A stretch of 64,000 bases of DNA from Parenemella sanctibonifatiensis (GCF_002250565.1 NZ_NMVJ01000008.1:203252-267251), one strand, 5' to 3'. Counted from the first letter of the stretch, positions 16,571 through 25,188 are shown. Numbers and translations are program-made. Notes: a model not told the origin generated them from the sequence alone.

Positions 16571-16852
16571 ATGTCGGTCAACTTGGCGGACCTGCTCGGC
16601 GACCATCCCTGGTCGCTGTGGGTCGTGTTGGTGGTGTTCAGCCTCGGCCTGATGGCGATCCCCGGAGCGGTACGCCGTTGGTGGCTGGTGGCTGGATTCG
16701 CTGCCGGCGGCGTGGTGGCGGCGTTCCTGCCCACCTGGGGGCCGGTGCAGCTAGCTGTTGCTGTCCTGGTCGGCCTCGGCTGCTGGCTGGTGCTCCGCCG
16801 TCGGCTGGTCAGGAAGCGCGCCCGTGCGGGCGTAGTGCGAAGCCAGGAATGA
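16571..16852 (+). CDS. Small membrane protein, NfeD-like N-terminal region
   Basis: The 93-residue protein has three hydrophobic segments (WSLWVVLVVFSLGLMAIPGAV, WLVAGFAAGGVVAAFLP and VQLAVAVLVGLGCWLVL), then a basic end (RRRLVRKRARAGVVRSQE). The layout resembles the membrane domain of NfeD proteins, which often follow this kind of ATPase in actinobacteria, but the soluble OB domain is absent. It starts four bases after the ATPase stop. Its last 102 bases overlap the end of the convergent transporter gene, which is unusual. The frame may be shorter or partly decayed. Confidence 0.55.
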   Translation: MSVNLADLLGDHPWSLWVVLVVFSLGLMAIPGAVRRWWLVAGFAAGGVVAAFLPTWGPVQLAVAVLVGLGCWLVLRRRLVRKRARAGVVRSQE

Positions 16853-17779
16853 GCAGGCCATCAGCTGGATCTGGTGGAAGATCATGAGCGGCAGCACCAT
16901 CAGGGTTGCCTGAGGTCCAGCGAACAGCACCGCCGCCATCGGCAGCCCGGTCGCCAAGGACTTCTTCGAGCCGCAGAACTGGATCGCGATCGAGTCGGCA
17001 CGGTCGAAACCGAGCGCCCGCGCCAGGAACCAGGTGCCGGCCAGCACCACCGCCAACAACACGACACACGCCACCACCACGACCACCAGTTGCATCGGTG
17101 CCACCGCCGACCAGACGTTTTCCCGGATGCCCTCGGAGAAGGCGGCGTAGACCACCAGCAGGATCGAGCCCTGGTCGACCAGTTTGAGTGGCTTCTTGTG
17201 CTGGGTGACGAAGTCGGCGGTCCAGCGCCGGGACAGCTGGCCGATCACGAAGGGCAGCAGCAGCTGCAACATGATCGTGATGATCGAACCCGGGTCGACC
17301 GCGCTGCCCGCATCCCCGGTCGTGGTCAACAGCGCCATCGCCAACAGTGGGGTGAGGATGACGCCCAGCAGGTTCGAGGCGGATGCGCTGACCACGGCGC
17401 CGGCGACGTTGCCGCCGGCCAGACCGGTGAAGGCGATCGAGGACTGCACGGTCGAGGGGGCCAGAGTGGCGTACAACAGACCGGCTGTCAGACCGGCTGA
17501 CAGCCACGGTGAGGCGACCGTCGAAAACAGCAGGCCCAGCAGCGGGAACGCCACGAAGGTCAGCGACAGGATGGTCAGGTGCAGCTTCCAGTGTTGGAGG
17601 CCGGCGAGCGCTTCCTGGGGGGAGAGCCGGGCGCCGTACAGGAAGAACAGCACCGCGATGGCGGCAATGGTCGCCCAGTCAACGCCCGTCACAGCCCATC
17701 CGGTGGCCGGCAGCACCGAGCCGAGAATGGCGGCAATGATGATCGCCGACATGAAGCCGTCAAGGCCAAACTTGCGCAC
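16751..17779 (-). CDS. Bile acid:sodium symporter family (SBF-like, YfeH-type) transporter
   Basis: This is a 342-residue membrane protein of the SBF-like CPA family. It has ten or so hydrophobic segments, with the typical FFLYGARLSPQEALAGLQHWKLH near the N-terminus, LAPSTVQSSIAFTGLAGGN in the middle and FCGSKKSLATGLPMA towards the end. The start is the GTG at 17779, because GGAG lies five bases before it on this strand; a longer frame to 18013 would overlap the kup gene. The transported solute is unknown; the family couples transport to Na+ or H+. The C-terminal tail is polar and overlaps the small membrane protein by 102 bases. Confidence 0.85.
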   Translation of the reverse strand: MRKFGLDGFMSAIIIAAILGSVLPATGWAVTGVDWATIAAIAVLFFLYGARLSPQEALAGLQHWKLHLTILSLTFVAFPLLGLLFSTVASPWLSAGLTAGLLYATLAPSTVQSSIAFTGLAGGNVAGAVVSASASNLLGVILTPLLAMALLTTTGDAGSAVDPGSIITIMLQLLLPFVIGQLSRRWTADFVTQHKKPLKLVDQGSILLVVYAAFSEGIRENVWSAVAPMQLVVVVVACVVLLAVVLAGTWFLARALGFDRADSIAIQFCGSKKSLATGLPMAAVLFAGPQATLMVLPLMIFHQIQLMACSFLASHYARTGALPDQPTAEHQPAAEADQDSNS

Positions 17780-17855
17780 GTGAACTCCATGCTCCGGTCG
17801 TGGGGGACCCGGCAACCCTATCGGCTGCAGTGGTGGCAGGATTGTCGGAGTGGTG

Positions 17856-19844
17856 ATGGACATCCCGCGCTCGTCCGGTACTGGCGAGACCGTCCCGCCG
17901 CAGGCCCCACAAGCCCGCCGAGCCCTGGACAGCAGTGGCGCACCGCGCCCCTTCACACCCGTCACGGCGTTGGCAGTCGGCGCGCTGGGGGTGGTGTTCG
18001 GCGACATCGGCACCAGCCCGCTCTATGCGCTGCAGACCGTGTTCAGCCTCAATCACAATGCCGTTGCGCCCACCGAACTGGACGTGCTGGGGGTGATCTC
18101 GATGGTCACCTGGTGCCTGATTGTGATCGTCACGGTGACCTACATCGGGCTGATCATGCGCGCCGACAACCAGGGCGAGGGCGGCATTCTGGCGTTGACC
18201 GCGCTGGTGCTGCGCAAGCTGCACGGCCCAGGTGGCGTGGGCCCAGGCGAGGCCTCGGCGGCGCTGGTGGTCGGGGTGGTGGGGGCCAGTCTGTTCTTCG
18301 GCGACTCGGTCATCACCCCAGCGATCTCGGTGCTGTCGGCGTTCGAAGGCATCGAGGTGACCGGTTCGGTGTCCAACTCGGTGATCCTGCCCGGAGCAGT
18401 GGTGGTGCTGAGCCTGTTGTTCGTCGTCCAGCGGCGCGGCACGGGCGGGATCGGTCGGTTGTTCGGACCGGTGATGATCGTGTGGTTCCTGGTGTTGGCG
18501 ATCACCGGACTGCCGCACCTGCTGGCGAATCCGGGCATCCTGCGGGCGCTGTCGCCCCACTACGCCCTGGTCTTCCTGATCGACCGGCCCGTGGTCGCTT
18601 TCATTGCCCTGGGTGCGGTGGTGTTGGCGATCACGGGGGCCGAGGCGTTGTACGCCGACATGGGCCACTTCGGGCGGCGACCGATCGCGCTGGCGTGGCT
18701 GGCGTTGGTGCTGCCGGCGTTGCTGATCAACTACTACGGCCAGGGCGCCATGATCCTCCAGGACCCGGCCACGATCGTCAATCCGTTCTTCTCCCTCGTC
18801 CCTGATCCGTTGCGACTCCCGTTGGTGGCGTTGGCGGCGATCGCGACGGTGATCGCATCCCAGGCGGTCATCTCCGGTGCCTTCTCGGTGGCCCGGCAGG
18901 CGAGCCGGTTGTCGCTGTTGCCTCGGCTGAAGGTCACCCAGACCTCACCCGAGCACGGCGGCCAGATCTACATCGGGTCGATCAACCTGATCCTGTACGC
19001 CGGTGTCGTCACGTTGGTGCTGGTGTTCCAGCGTTCCGAGGCGCTGGCGGCGGCGTACGGGTTGGCGGTGACGGCCACGATCGTGTTGGTGCTGTCGTTG
19101 TTCCTGCTGTACCTGCTGAGGGTCCGGCACTGGCCGCTGTGGCGGGTGGTCGGGTTGGCGGTGGTGGTCGGCGGCATCGAACTGGTGCTGCTGGCAGCGA
19201 CCATCGTCAAGGTGCCGGCAGGCGGTTGGATCCCGTTGGTGATCGCGGCGGTGCTGGTGACGGTGATGTTGGTGTGGCATCGCGGCGCCAGAATCCTCTT
19301 CGGTCGCCGGCGGGCGATGGAGGGACCGATCGAGAACTTCCTGGCGGAGGTGGCGGAACAGCGCGTGGCGCGGGTGCCCGGGCTGGTGGTTTATCCCCAC
19401 GCCGATCCGGCGACGGTGCCGTTGGCCCTGCGCACCGGCGTCGCCATGAACGGGGTGCTGCATGAACACGTGGTGATCCTGACCCTGAAGCAGATCGGCG
19501 TGCCCCATGCCCGCCGCGGGGAGCGGGTGACCGCGCGGGTGCTCGGCCCCGGCATCGTCCAGGTCGTGCATCTGGTCGGCTTCCACGACTCCCAGGACGT
19601 CCCGGCCGCACTGCGGAACGCGATCGGGCGCTACGGCGACACGATGCCGGAGTTGGCGCTGGACCCGGAGCAGGCGATGTATGTGCTGTCGGTGTTCCGG
19701 ATCGAGCTGGGCAAGGAGCCGGTGATGCCGCGCTGGCAGAAACTGCTGGTGAGGGCGCTGGAGCGGGGGTCGGCCAACCGCACCCAGGCGATGCACCTGC
19801 CGACCTCTCGAACCGTGGTCATGGGCGCTGAGACCGAGCTGTGA
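17856..19844 (+). CDS. kup: Potassium uptake protein Kup
   Basis: The 662-residue protein takes up K+ with H+ across the cytoplasmic membrane. The N-terminal signature is ALGVVFGDIGTSPLYALQTV and is followed by about twelve membrane segments. ALTGAEALYADMGHFG-like text (AITGAEALYADMGHFG) and the GQGA segment are Kup hallmarks. A soluble C-terminal domain with HEHVVILTLKQIGVPH completes it. The ATG at 17856 is preferred over GTG at 17850, because GGAG at 17847-17850 then has a normal spacing. It is divergent from the SBF-like transporter, with 76 bases between; no ykoY- or c-di-AMP-type riboswitch structure was seen. Confidence 0.93.
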   Translation: MDIPRSSGTGETVPPQAPQARRALDSSGAPRPFTPVTALAVGALGVVFGDIGTSPLYALQTVFSLNHNAVAPTELDVLGVISMVTWCLIVIVTVTYIGLIMRADNQGEGGILALTALVLRKLHGPGGVGPGEASAALVVGVVGASLFFGDSVITPAISVLSAFEGIEVTGSVSNSVILPGAVVVLSLLFVVQRRGTGGIGRLFGPVMIVWFLVLAITGLPHLLANPGILRALSPHYALVFLIDRPVVAFIALGAVVLAITGAEALYADMGHFGRRPIALAWLALVLPALLINYYGQGAMILQDPATIVNPFFSLVPDPLRLPLVALAAIATVIASQAVISGAFSVARQASRLSLLPRLKVTQTSPEHGGQIYIGSINLILYAGVVTLVLVFQRSEALAAAYGLAVTATIVLVLSLFLLYLLRVRHWPLWRVVGLAVVVGGIELVLLAATIVKVPAGGWIPLVIAAVLVTVMLVWHRGARILFGRRRAMEGPIENFLAEVAEQRVARVPGLVVYPHADPATVPLALRTGVAMNGVLHEHVVILTLKQIGVPHARRGERVTARVLGPGIVQVVHLVGFHDSQDVPAALRNAIGRYGDTMPELALDPEQAMYVLSVFRIELGKEPVMPRWQKLLVRALERGSANRTQAMHLPTSRTVVMGAETEL

Positions 19845-19858
19845 GGGTCGTTGCGGGA

Positions 19859-19864
19859 TAGGCT
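19859..19864 (+). promoter_or_regulatory. -10 element of a near-leaderless promoter
   Basis: TAGGCT fits TANNNT and ends eight bases before the ATG at 19873. No Shine-Dalgarno sequence lies between them. Confidence 0.4.
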
Positions 19865-19872
19865 TCACGACC

Positions 19873-20688
19873 ATGGAGATCGCGGTGACGACAGCTGAGG
19901 ATCCGCGGCTGGCGGACTATGTACGCCTGCGGGACACCCAGCTGCGACACCACCTGGAGGCCGAGCGCGGGGTCTACATCGCCGAGGGTGAGAAGGTGAT
20001 CCGCCGGGCCGCCGAGGCCGGCGGTACGCCCCGGTCCTTCCTGCTGGCCAGCCGCTGGCTATCGGGCCTGTCCGACGTGTTGGGTCAGTGGCCGCAGGTG
20101 CCGGTCTACGTCGGCGACGAGGCGATGATCGAGCGGCTGACCGGATTTCACGTGCACCGCGGAGCGCTGGCCTGCTTCGAGCGGCCCGAGCCGCGTACGG
20201 TGGCGGACCTGCTGGCGGGGGAATTGGCCGGGCGCACGCGCTCCAGGATCGCGGTGCTGGAAGGCCTGGTGGACCACGCCAATGTCGGTGCCATCTTCCG
20301 TTCGGCGGCCGCCCTGGGCGTCGATGCGGTGCTGGGGACGCCCCGCTGCGCCGATCCGCTCTATCGCCGCTCGATCAAGGTGAGCATGGGGACGGTGTTC
20401 CAGGTGCCGTGGGTGCGGGCCGATCCCTGGCCCGCGGCGATCGGGCAGCTCCAGGATGCCGGCTACGTGGTGGCTGGCATGACGTTGGGGGAGGGTGCGA
20501 TCACGCTGGATGAGCTGGTGGCGGCTGACCATCCGAAGCTGGCGCTCGTGTTCGGCACCGAGGGGGACGGCCTGACGCCGAAGGCGGACAGCCTGCTGGA
20601 TGCGCGGGTGACGATCCCGATGATGCACGGTGTTGACTCGCTCAACGTGGCCGCGAGTTCGGCGGTGGCGTTCTGGGCGACCAGATGA
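19873..20688 (+). CDS. TrmH/SpoU-family RNA 2'-O-methyltransferase
   Basis: The 271-residue protein has an N-terminal substrate-binding domain (VYIAEGEKVIRRAAEAG) and a C-terminal knotted SPOUT domain. Motif 1 is VLEGLVDHANVGAIFRSAAALG, with the Asn and Arg that bind SAM and RNA, shown here in two halves. Motif 2 is ALVFGTEGDGLTP and motif 3 is VTIPMMHGVDSLNVAASSAV. It would methylate a ribose in tRNA or rRNA; the target cannot be told from sequence. It follows kup by 28 bases but has its own likely leaderless promoter at 19859. Confidence 0.88.
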   Translation: MEIAVTTAEDPRLADYVRLRDTQLRHHLEAERGVYIAEGEKVIRRAAEAGGTPRSFLLASRWLSGLSDVLGQWPQVPVYVGDEAMIERLTGFHVHRGALACFERPEPRTVADLLAGELAGRTRSRIAVLEGLVDHANVGAIFRSAAALGVDAVLGTPRCADPLYRRSIKVSMGTVFQVPWVRADPWPAAIGQLQDAGYVVAGMTLGEGAITLDELVAADHPKLALVFGTEGDGLTPKADSLLDARVTIPMMHGVDSLNVAASSAVAFWATR

Positions 20689-20717
20689 CAGTCGGGGCTG
20701 AGCCCCCGGCGCGCCGA

Positions 20718-20736
20718 CATACCCCCTAGGGGTATG
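20718..20736. promoter_or_regulatory. CsoR-like copper operator
   Basis: CATACCCC-CTA-GGGGTATG is a perfect 8+3+8 palindrome. G-tract palindromes flanked by TA-rich ends are the operators of CsoR/RcnR-type copper or metal sensors in actinobacteria. It lies 45 bases upstream of the copper ATPase start. No csoR gene is in the window, so the regulator would act from elsewhere. Confidence 0.65.
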
Positions 20737-20745
20737 GTGGGTCGC

Positions 20746-20783
20746 GAAGGAGCGTGACACCCATGAAGGAGCGTGACACCCAT
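20746..20783 (+). repeat. Tandem 19-base duplication of the translation start region
   Basis: The sequence GAAGGAGCGTGACACCCAT occurs twice in direct succession (20746-20764 and 20765-20783), and each copy is followed by G, so each supplies AAGGAG and an ATG. Because 19 is not a multiple of three, the first ATG (20763) is out of frame with the ATPase. It opens a 14-codon frame ending at 20807, which overlaps the true start at 20782. Confidence 0.85.
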
Positions 20784-20807
20784 GCAGCACCAGCACCAGT
20801 CCGATGA
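20763..20807 (+). other. Possible 14-codon upstream ORF overlapping copB
   Basis: This frame reads MKERDTHAAPAPVR and stops. It has its own AAGGAG from the first copy of the 19-base repeat, at the same spacing as the gene start. It overlaps the first nine codons of the ATPase gene in another frame. It may lower or couple ATPase translation, or it may just be a by-product of the duplication. Confidence 0.35.
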
Positions 20808-22908
20808 ACCGCAGCAGGATCACAGCCCAGACCACCACGAACACGGCCACCACGAACACGGGCACCACGAGCACGGGCACGAGGAACACGGATCTCAGCA
20901 CGGTCAGGAGGACGGCCACGGACACCATGGTGGCCATGGCCACCACGACCACGTGAAGCAGTTCCGCCGCCTGTTCTGGATCATGCTCGCCATCGCGGTC
21001 CCGGTGGTGGGATTCAACGCGATGTTCGCGCATCTGCTGGGCTACTCGTTGCCCGATGCGGCCTGGGTGGCATGGGTGTCCCCGGTGCTCGGCACCGTCA
21101 TGTACTTCTGGGGCGGCTGGCCCTTCCTGACCGGCGGTGCCTCCGAGTTGCGCAGCCGCAAGCCCGGGATGATGCTGCTGATCTCGCTCGGCATCACGGT
21201 CGCCTTCCTGTCCTCCCTGGGTTCAAGCCTGGGCCTGTTGTCGCCCGAGCTCGACTTCTGGTGGGAGTTGGCGCTGCTGGTCGTGATCATGCTTCTGGGT
21301 CACTGGATCGAGATGCGATCCTTGGCGCAGACCACCTCCGCGCTCGACTCGCTGGCCTCCCTGCTGCCCGACACCGCCGAACGAGTCAACGGCGACCAGG
21401 TCGAAGAGGTCTCACCGTCCGACCTGCAGGTCGGCGACGTCGTCGTGGTACGCCCGGGCGCCTCTGTCCCAGCCGACGGCGAGGTCGTCGATGGCTCGGC
21501 CTCGATGGATGAGTCGATGATCACCGGCGAATCGCAGACCGTGCGGCGTACGGTCGGCGACGCCGTGGTGGCCGGCACCGTCGCAACCGACTCCGGCCTG
21601 CGGGTGCGGGTCAGCGCCACCGGTGAGGAGACCGCACTGGCCGGGATCCAGCGCCTCGTCGCCGACGCCCAGTCCTCCTCCTCACGTGCCCAGCGCATCG
21701 CCGACACCGCCGCCGGATGGCTGTTCTGGTTCGCCCTCAGCGCCGCCGTCATCACCGCGGTGGTCTGGACCCTGGCCGGTGTCCCCGAAGATGCGGTGGT
21801 GCGGACCATCACCGTGCTGGTGATCGCCTGTCCGCACGCCCTGGGCCTGGCGATCCCCCTGGTGGTCTCCATCGCCACCGAACGCGCGGCCAAGGCCGGC
21901 GTCCTCATCAAGGACCGGCTGGCGCTGGAATCGATGCGGAACGTCGGCGCCGTGATCTTCGACAAGACCGGCACCTTGACCAGGGGTGAACCAACCGTCA
22001 CTGCGATCGAACCCAGCGACCGGGCCGACGAGCTGCTGCGCCTGGCCGCAGCTGCCGAGTCCGACAGTGAACACCCGCTGGCGCGCGCCATCATGGCCGC
22101 GGCCCAGGAGCGTGAGCTGTCCCTTCCGGCCGCCCGCGACTTCTCCTCAGAGCCTGCGACCGGCGTACGCGCGGTGGTCGAGGACACGGTCGTCGAGGTC
22201 GGCGGCCCGTACCTGCTCGAGCATCATGGCCGCGACGAACTTCCCGCCGCGCAGGCATGGCACCAGGAGGGCGCCATCGTCCTGCACGTCCTGGTCGACG
22301 GGGAGCCGACAGGGGTCCTGCGGCTGGCCGACGAGATCCGTCCCGAGTCCACTGCCGCGGTGGCCGCGCTGCACGAGGCCGACATCAAGGTCGTGATGAT
22401 CACCGGTGATGCCCAGGCGGTTGCCGACAACGTGGCCGGTCAGCTCGGCATCGACCAGGTGTTCGCGGGCGTACGTCCCGAGGACAAGGCCTCCCACGTC
22501 TCCGCCCTGCAGACCGATGGCGTCAAGGTCGCCATGGTCGGCGACGGCGTCAACGACGCTCCGGCACTGGCGCAGGCCGATGTCGGCATCGCGATCGGTG
22601 CCGGCACCGACGTTGCGATCGGATCAGCCGGGGTCATCCTGGCGTCCTCGGACCCGCGTGCGGTGCTGTCAGTGCTGGAACTGTCCAGGGCCAGCTACCG
22701 CAAGATGGTCCAGAACCTGTGGTGGGCGGCGGGTTACAACCTGATCTCGGTGCCGTTGGCAGCCGGCGTCCTGGCACCCGTCGGTTTCGTGATGCCGATG
22801 AGTGTCGGCGCGATCCTGATGTCCCTGTCGACGGTGATCGTCGCGCTCAACGCCCAACTGCTGCGGCGCTTGGACCTCAGGCCCGAGAAGCAGACCCAGG
22901 ATTCGTGA
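20782..22908 (+). CDS. copB: Copper-translocating P-type ATPase, CopB class
   Basis: The 708-residue P1B-type ATPase has a very His-rich N-terminus (about 27 His in the first 57 residues) in place of CXXC domains. The intramembrane motif is ACPHALGLAIP with CPH near residue 350, which marks the CopB class (CopA has CPC). Other motifs are TGES in the actuator, DKTGTLT with the phosphorylated Asp394, and GDGVNDAPALA. It would export Cu (or Ag) from the cytoplasm. The ATG at 20782 is the only start in frame that precedes the His-rich region and has AAGGAG upstream. The CsoR-like palindrome at 20718 suggests copper induction. Confidence 0.9.
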   Translation: MQHQHQSDEPQQDHSPDHHEHGHHEHGHHEHGHEEHGSQHGQEDGHGHHGGHGHHDHVKQFRRLFWIMLAIAVPVVGFNAMFAHLLGYSLPDAAWVAWVSPVLGTVMYFWGGWPFLTGGASELRSRKPGMMLLISLGITVAFLSSLGSSLGLLSPELDFWWELALLVVIMLLGHWIEMRSLAQTTSALDSLASLLPDTAERVNGDQVEEVSPSDLQVGDVVVVRPGASVPADGEVVDGSASMDESMITGESQTVRRTVGDAVVAGTVATDSGLRVRVSATGEETALAGIQRLVADAQSSSSRAQRIADTAAGWLFWFALSAAVITAVVWTLAGVPEDAVVRTITVLVIACPHALGLAIPLVVSIATERAAKAGVLIKDRLALESMRNVGAVIFDKTGTLTRGEPTVTAIEPSDRADELLRLAAAAESDSEHPLARAIMAAAQERELSLPAARDFSSEPATGVRAVVEDTVVEVGGPYLLEHHGRDELPAAQAWHQEGAIVLHVLVDGEPTGVLRLADEIRPESTAAVAALHEADIKVVMITGDAQAVADNVAGQLGIDQVFAGVRPEDKASHVSALQTDGVKVAMVGDGVNDAPALAQADVGIAIGAGTDVAIGSAGVILASSDPRAVLSVLELSRASYRKMVQNLWWAAGYNLISVPLAAGVLAPVGFVMPMSVGAILMSLSTVIVALNAQLLRRLDLRPEKQTQDS

Positions 22909-23383
22909 CCAGCACCTCGAAGCGTTCCAACACCACCGGCAGGTCGTCGCTGAAACCGTGGTCGTGGCTGGCGTGCTCAGTGAAGAAGGCCTCGTGCACC
23001 TCGCGCCAGTACGCCAAGCTCCGGTCGCCCTCACCCTCGGCGTACGCGTGGTCGGCATCGACGTCGCCAAATCGGACCACCTCGACGTCGGTGGTGCGCA
23101 CCAGGGCCCGGGGGTGGCCGGCGCCGTCAAGCACGATGCTCAATTCGCCCACCTCGGGCAGAGCTTCGTCCTCGGCGTCGTAGTCCCAGCGGGAGCTGGC
23201 GGTGGCGGTCTTGATGCCGGCGAGCACCAACGCCAACAACTCGTCGGCCTGCTGCGGATCAGCACCGAACGACCACGCCGGCGGCGGCACGGTGTCGCGC
23301 AGGTTGGGGCCGGTGATGGTCCGCAATGGGTTCACCTTGGCGCGCACCTGGGCATCGGCCCAGAACGCCTCGATCTCATTCAT
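22877..23383 (-). CDS. ASCH domain protein
   Basis: The 168-residue protein matches the ASCH fold, a PUA-like beta barrel thought to bind RNA. Typical parts are SFGADPQQADELLALVLAGI, KTATASSRWDYDAED, the LDGAGHPRALVRTTDVEVV strand region and YWREVHEAFF. Its C-terminus overlaps the convergent copB end by 32 bases, and its start overlaps the end of the peptide deformylase gene by eight bases, so it is probably the second gene of a def-ASCH pair. The function is unknown; a link to translation is plausible from its partner. Confidence 0.8.
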   Translation of the reverse strand: MNEIEAFWADAQVRAKVNPLRTITGPNLRDTVPPPAWSFGADPQQADELLALVLAGIKTATASSRWDYDAEDEALPEVGELSIVLDGAGHPRALVRTTDVEVVRFGDVDADHAYAEGEGDRSLAYWREVHEAFFTEHASHDHGFSDDLPVVLERFEVLVTNPGSASRA

Positions 23384-23978
23384 CGTCGGCCGGGGTCGGC
23401 TTCACCAGCAGCTTGGGGGAGACCGGCCAGTCCTCGGGATAGCGGGCGGCGGCGTTGTTGTGGGTGGCGTAGAGCTGCTTGCGGGACCGCGCCGACAGCC
23501 GGTCACCGAAGACGGTGCCGTTGAGGTGGTCGGTCTCGTGCTGCAGGCAGCGCGCCAGCAGACCGGTGCCGACGATCTCGATGTCATTGCCGTGCGCGTC
23601 CTGCCCCCGGCAGATCGCGCGGTCCGGACGGGCCAGGCTCTGGAAGGCGCCCGGCAACGACAGGCAGCCCTCCTCGGCGGCCTCGAGCTTGCGGTCCTTG
23701 CCCTCGGGCAGCTCCACCACCGGATTGCAGACCACGCCAACGGTGCGGACGTCATCCGCATCGGGGCAGTCGAAGACGAAGACCGCGAGGCTGCGACCGA
23801 CCTGGGTGCCGGCCAGACCAACACCGTCGGCGGCCTCCATGGTCGCGAACATGTCGCGCACCAGGGCATGCAACTCGTCGTCGAACGTTGTCACCGGCTC
23901 GGTCTTGGCGTGCATCACCGGCTCACCCCACCGGGTGATCGGCAGCACAGTTCCACCAGCGGTCAGGTCTTCAGTCAT
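23376..23978 (-). CDS. def: Peptide deformylase
   Basis: The 200-residue metalloenzyme removes the formyl group from the first Met of new proteins. All three motifs are present: GVGLAGTQVG (residues 52-61, with Gly in place of the more usual second Ala), EGCLSLP (104-110, Cys is a metal ligand) and QHETDHLNG (from residue 147, two His ligands and the catalytic Glu). The C-terminal extension fits actinobacterial type I deformylases. The downstream ASCH gene overlaps it by eight bases. Confidence 0.94.
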   Translation of the reverse strand: MTEDLTAGGTVLPITRWGEPVMHAKTEPVTTFDDELHALVRDMFATMEAADGVGLAGTQVGRSLAVFVFDCPDADDVRTVGVVCNPVVELPEGKDRKLEAAEEGCLSLPGAFQSLARPDRAICRGQDAHGNDIEIVGTGLLARCLQHETDHLNGTVFGDRLSARSRKQLYATHNNAAARYPEDWPVSPKLLVKPTPADDE

Positions 23979-24005
23979 CGAACAGGATCCTTGGCAGTGA
24001 GCAGG

Positions 24006-25067
24006 TCAGCGGGGGCGACGAATGAGAATACAGGCCGGCTGCGGGGTGCTGAGCCGGAAGTCGTGGATCCACGTGCGATTCGGGTCGGAGCCGTCGCCAC
24101 GTCGGAAGACGCTGATGGTGTCGCTGTTCTGGTTGGCGACCCACACCATGCCGCCGACGTGCACGATGTCGCGGGGCCATTCACCCTCGGTGGGGACCTC
24201 GACGCGCAACTGGAGACGGTCGGCCTGGGTGTCCAGGTCGAACACGGCGAAGGTGTCGGGCCCGCGGTTGCCGACGAACACCTCATTGCCGATGATGCGC
24301 AGCGCTGAGGGATAACAGCGCGGCCCGTCCACCAGACTGGTGGAGGGCACCCGCTCCACCTCGCGCCAGCCGAACAGGCCCTCGCTGCCGAGCCACAGTT
24401 CGGCGCTCAACTCGCAGGCCACCACCATCAACTTGTCCAGGAAGGCGATGTGACGAGGGCCGGCGCCGGCCGGCAGGTCGACCGGATGTTCGGTGCGCAG
24501 GCGTCGGTCGAAACCGAGCGTCATCACATGCACCTTGTCCAGACCGAGGTCGGGGACATAGAGCTTGTCCTCGCGGAAAACGACCTGGTGGGGATGGGAG
24601 GCTTCCTGTCGTTCCGGATCGGTGCCCGAGCCGGGGAAGGCGTACAGATCGACCATCGCACCGAGGTCACCGTTGGGATCGACCGAGATCGAGGACACCG
24701 CCCCACCTGTGTAGTGCGCCACCACGATGGCGCGCTGGTCCGGCGAGAGCGCCATGTGGCAGCCGCCGCTGGAACCGGTGGCCACCGGGTCGAGTGCGGT
24801 CAGGTCACCGTTGTCCTCGATCCGGATCGGGGTGATCATCGTCTCGTCGGTCTCGCTGAGCGCGTAGAGGATCGGATGATGGGGATGGGCGACCAGCCAT
24901 GATGCCGAAGGGACCGGCAGCGGATCGGTCTCGGTGAAGCGCACCTCGTCCTGACCGTCCTCGGCCCAGTCCAGGCAGTGCAGACCAGCAGGCTGGGACT
25001 CGGTGGTGTAACCCCCGACGAAGACCCTCGTTCCGGGGCCGAGCTGGGAACCTCGGGTGGTGGCCAT
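24006..25067 (-). CDS. Lactonase-like seven-bladed beta-propeller protein
   Basis: This 353-residue protein resembles the YbhE/Pgl 6-phosphogluconolactonase family. It shows repeated blades such as RVFVGGYTTESQPAGLHCLD, SWLVAHPHHPILYALSE, GGCHMALSPDQRAIVVAHY, the HPHQV strand and GEVFVGNRG-like text (NEVFVGNRGPDTFAVFD). The start at 25067 is set by GGAGGAGG on this strand just before it. No signal peptide is present. It could hydrolyse 6-phosphogluconolactone in the pentose phosphate pathway, but the family also contains proteins of unknown use. It is divergent from xerC. Confidence 0.75.
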   Translation of the reverse strand: MATTRGSQLGPGTRVFVGGYTTESQPAGLHCLDWAEDGQDEVRFTETDPLPVPSASWLVAHPHHPILYALSETDETMITPIRIEDNGDLTALDPVATGSSGGCHMALSPDQRAIVVAHYTGGAVSSISVDPNGDLGAMVDLYAFPGSGTDPERQEASHPHQVVFREDKLYVPDLGLDKVHVMTLGFDRRLRTEHPVDLPAGAGPRHIAFLDKLMVVACELSAELWLGSEGLFGWREVERVPSTSLVDGPRCYPSALRIIGNEVFVGNRGPDTFAVFDLDTQADRLQLRVEVPTEGEWPRDIVHVGGMVWVANQNSDTISVFRRGDGSDPNRTWIHDFRLSTPQPACILIRRPR

Positions 25068-25188
25068 CTGTCCTCCTCCGCCGACGATGCGGCGTTGTGA
25101 CTCAACTGCTGGGCCAGTCTTGCACCTTTCGGCCGCCGTGCGGGGTGGCGGCTTGCCGTAACGGGTGCGCCGGCCAACCATGAACCAC

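Noticed and set aside
20763-20765. First ATG of the duplicated unit as the copper ATPase start
   Set aside because: It is out of frame and meets a stop after 14 codons; the second ATG at 20782 leads into the ATPase.
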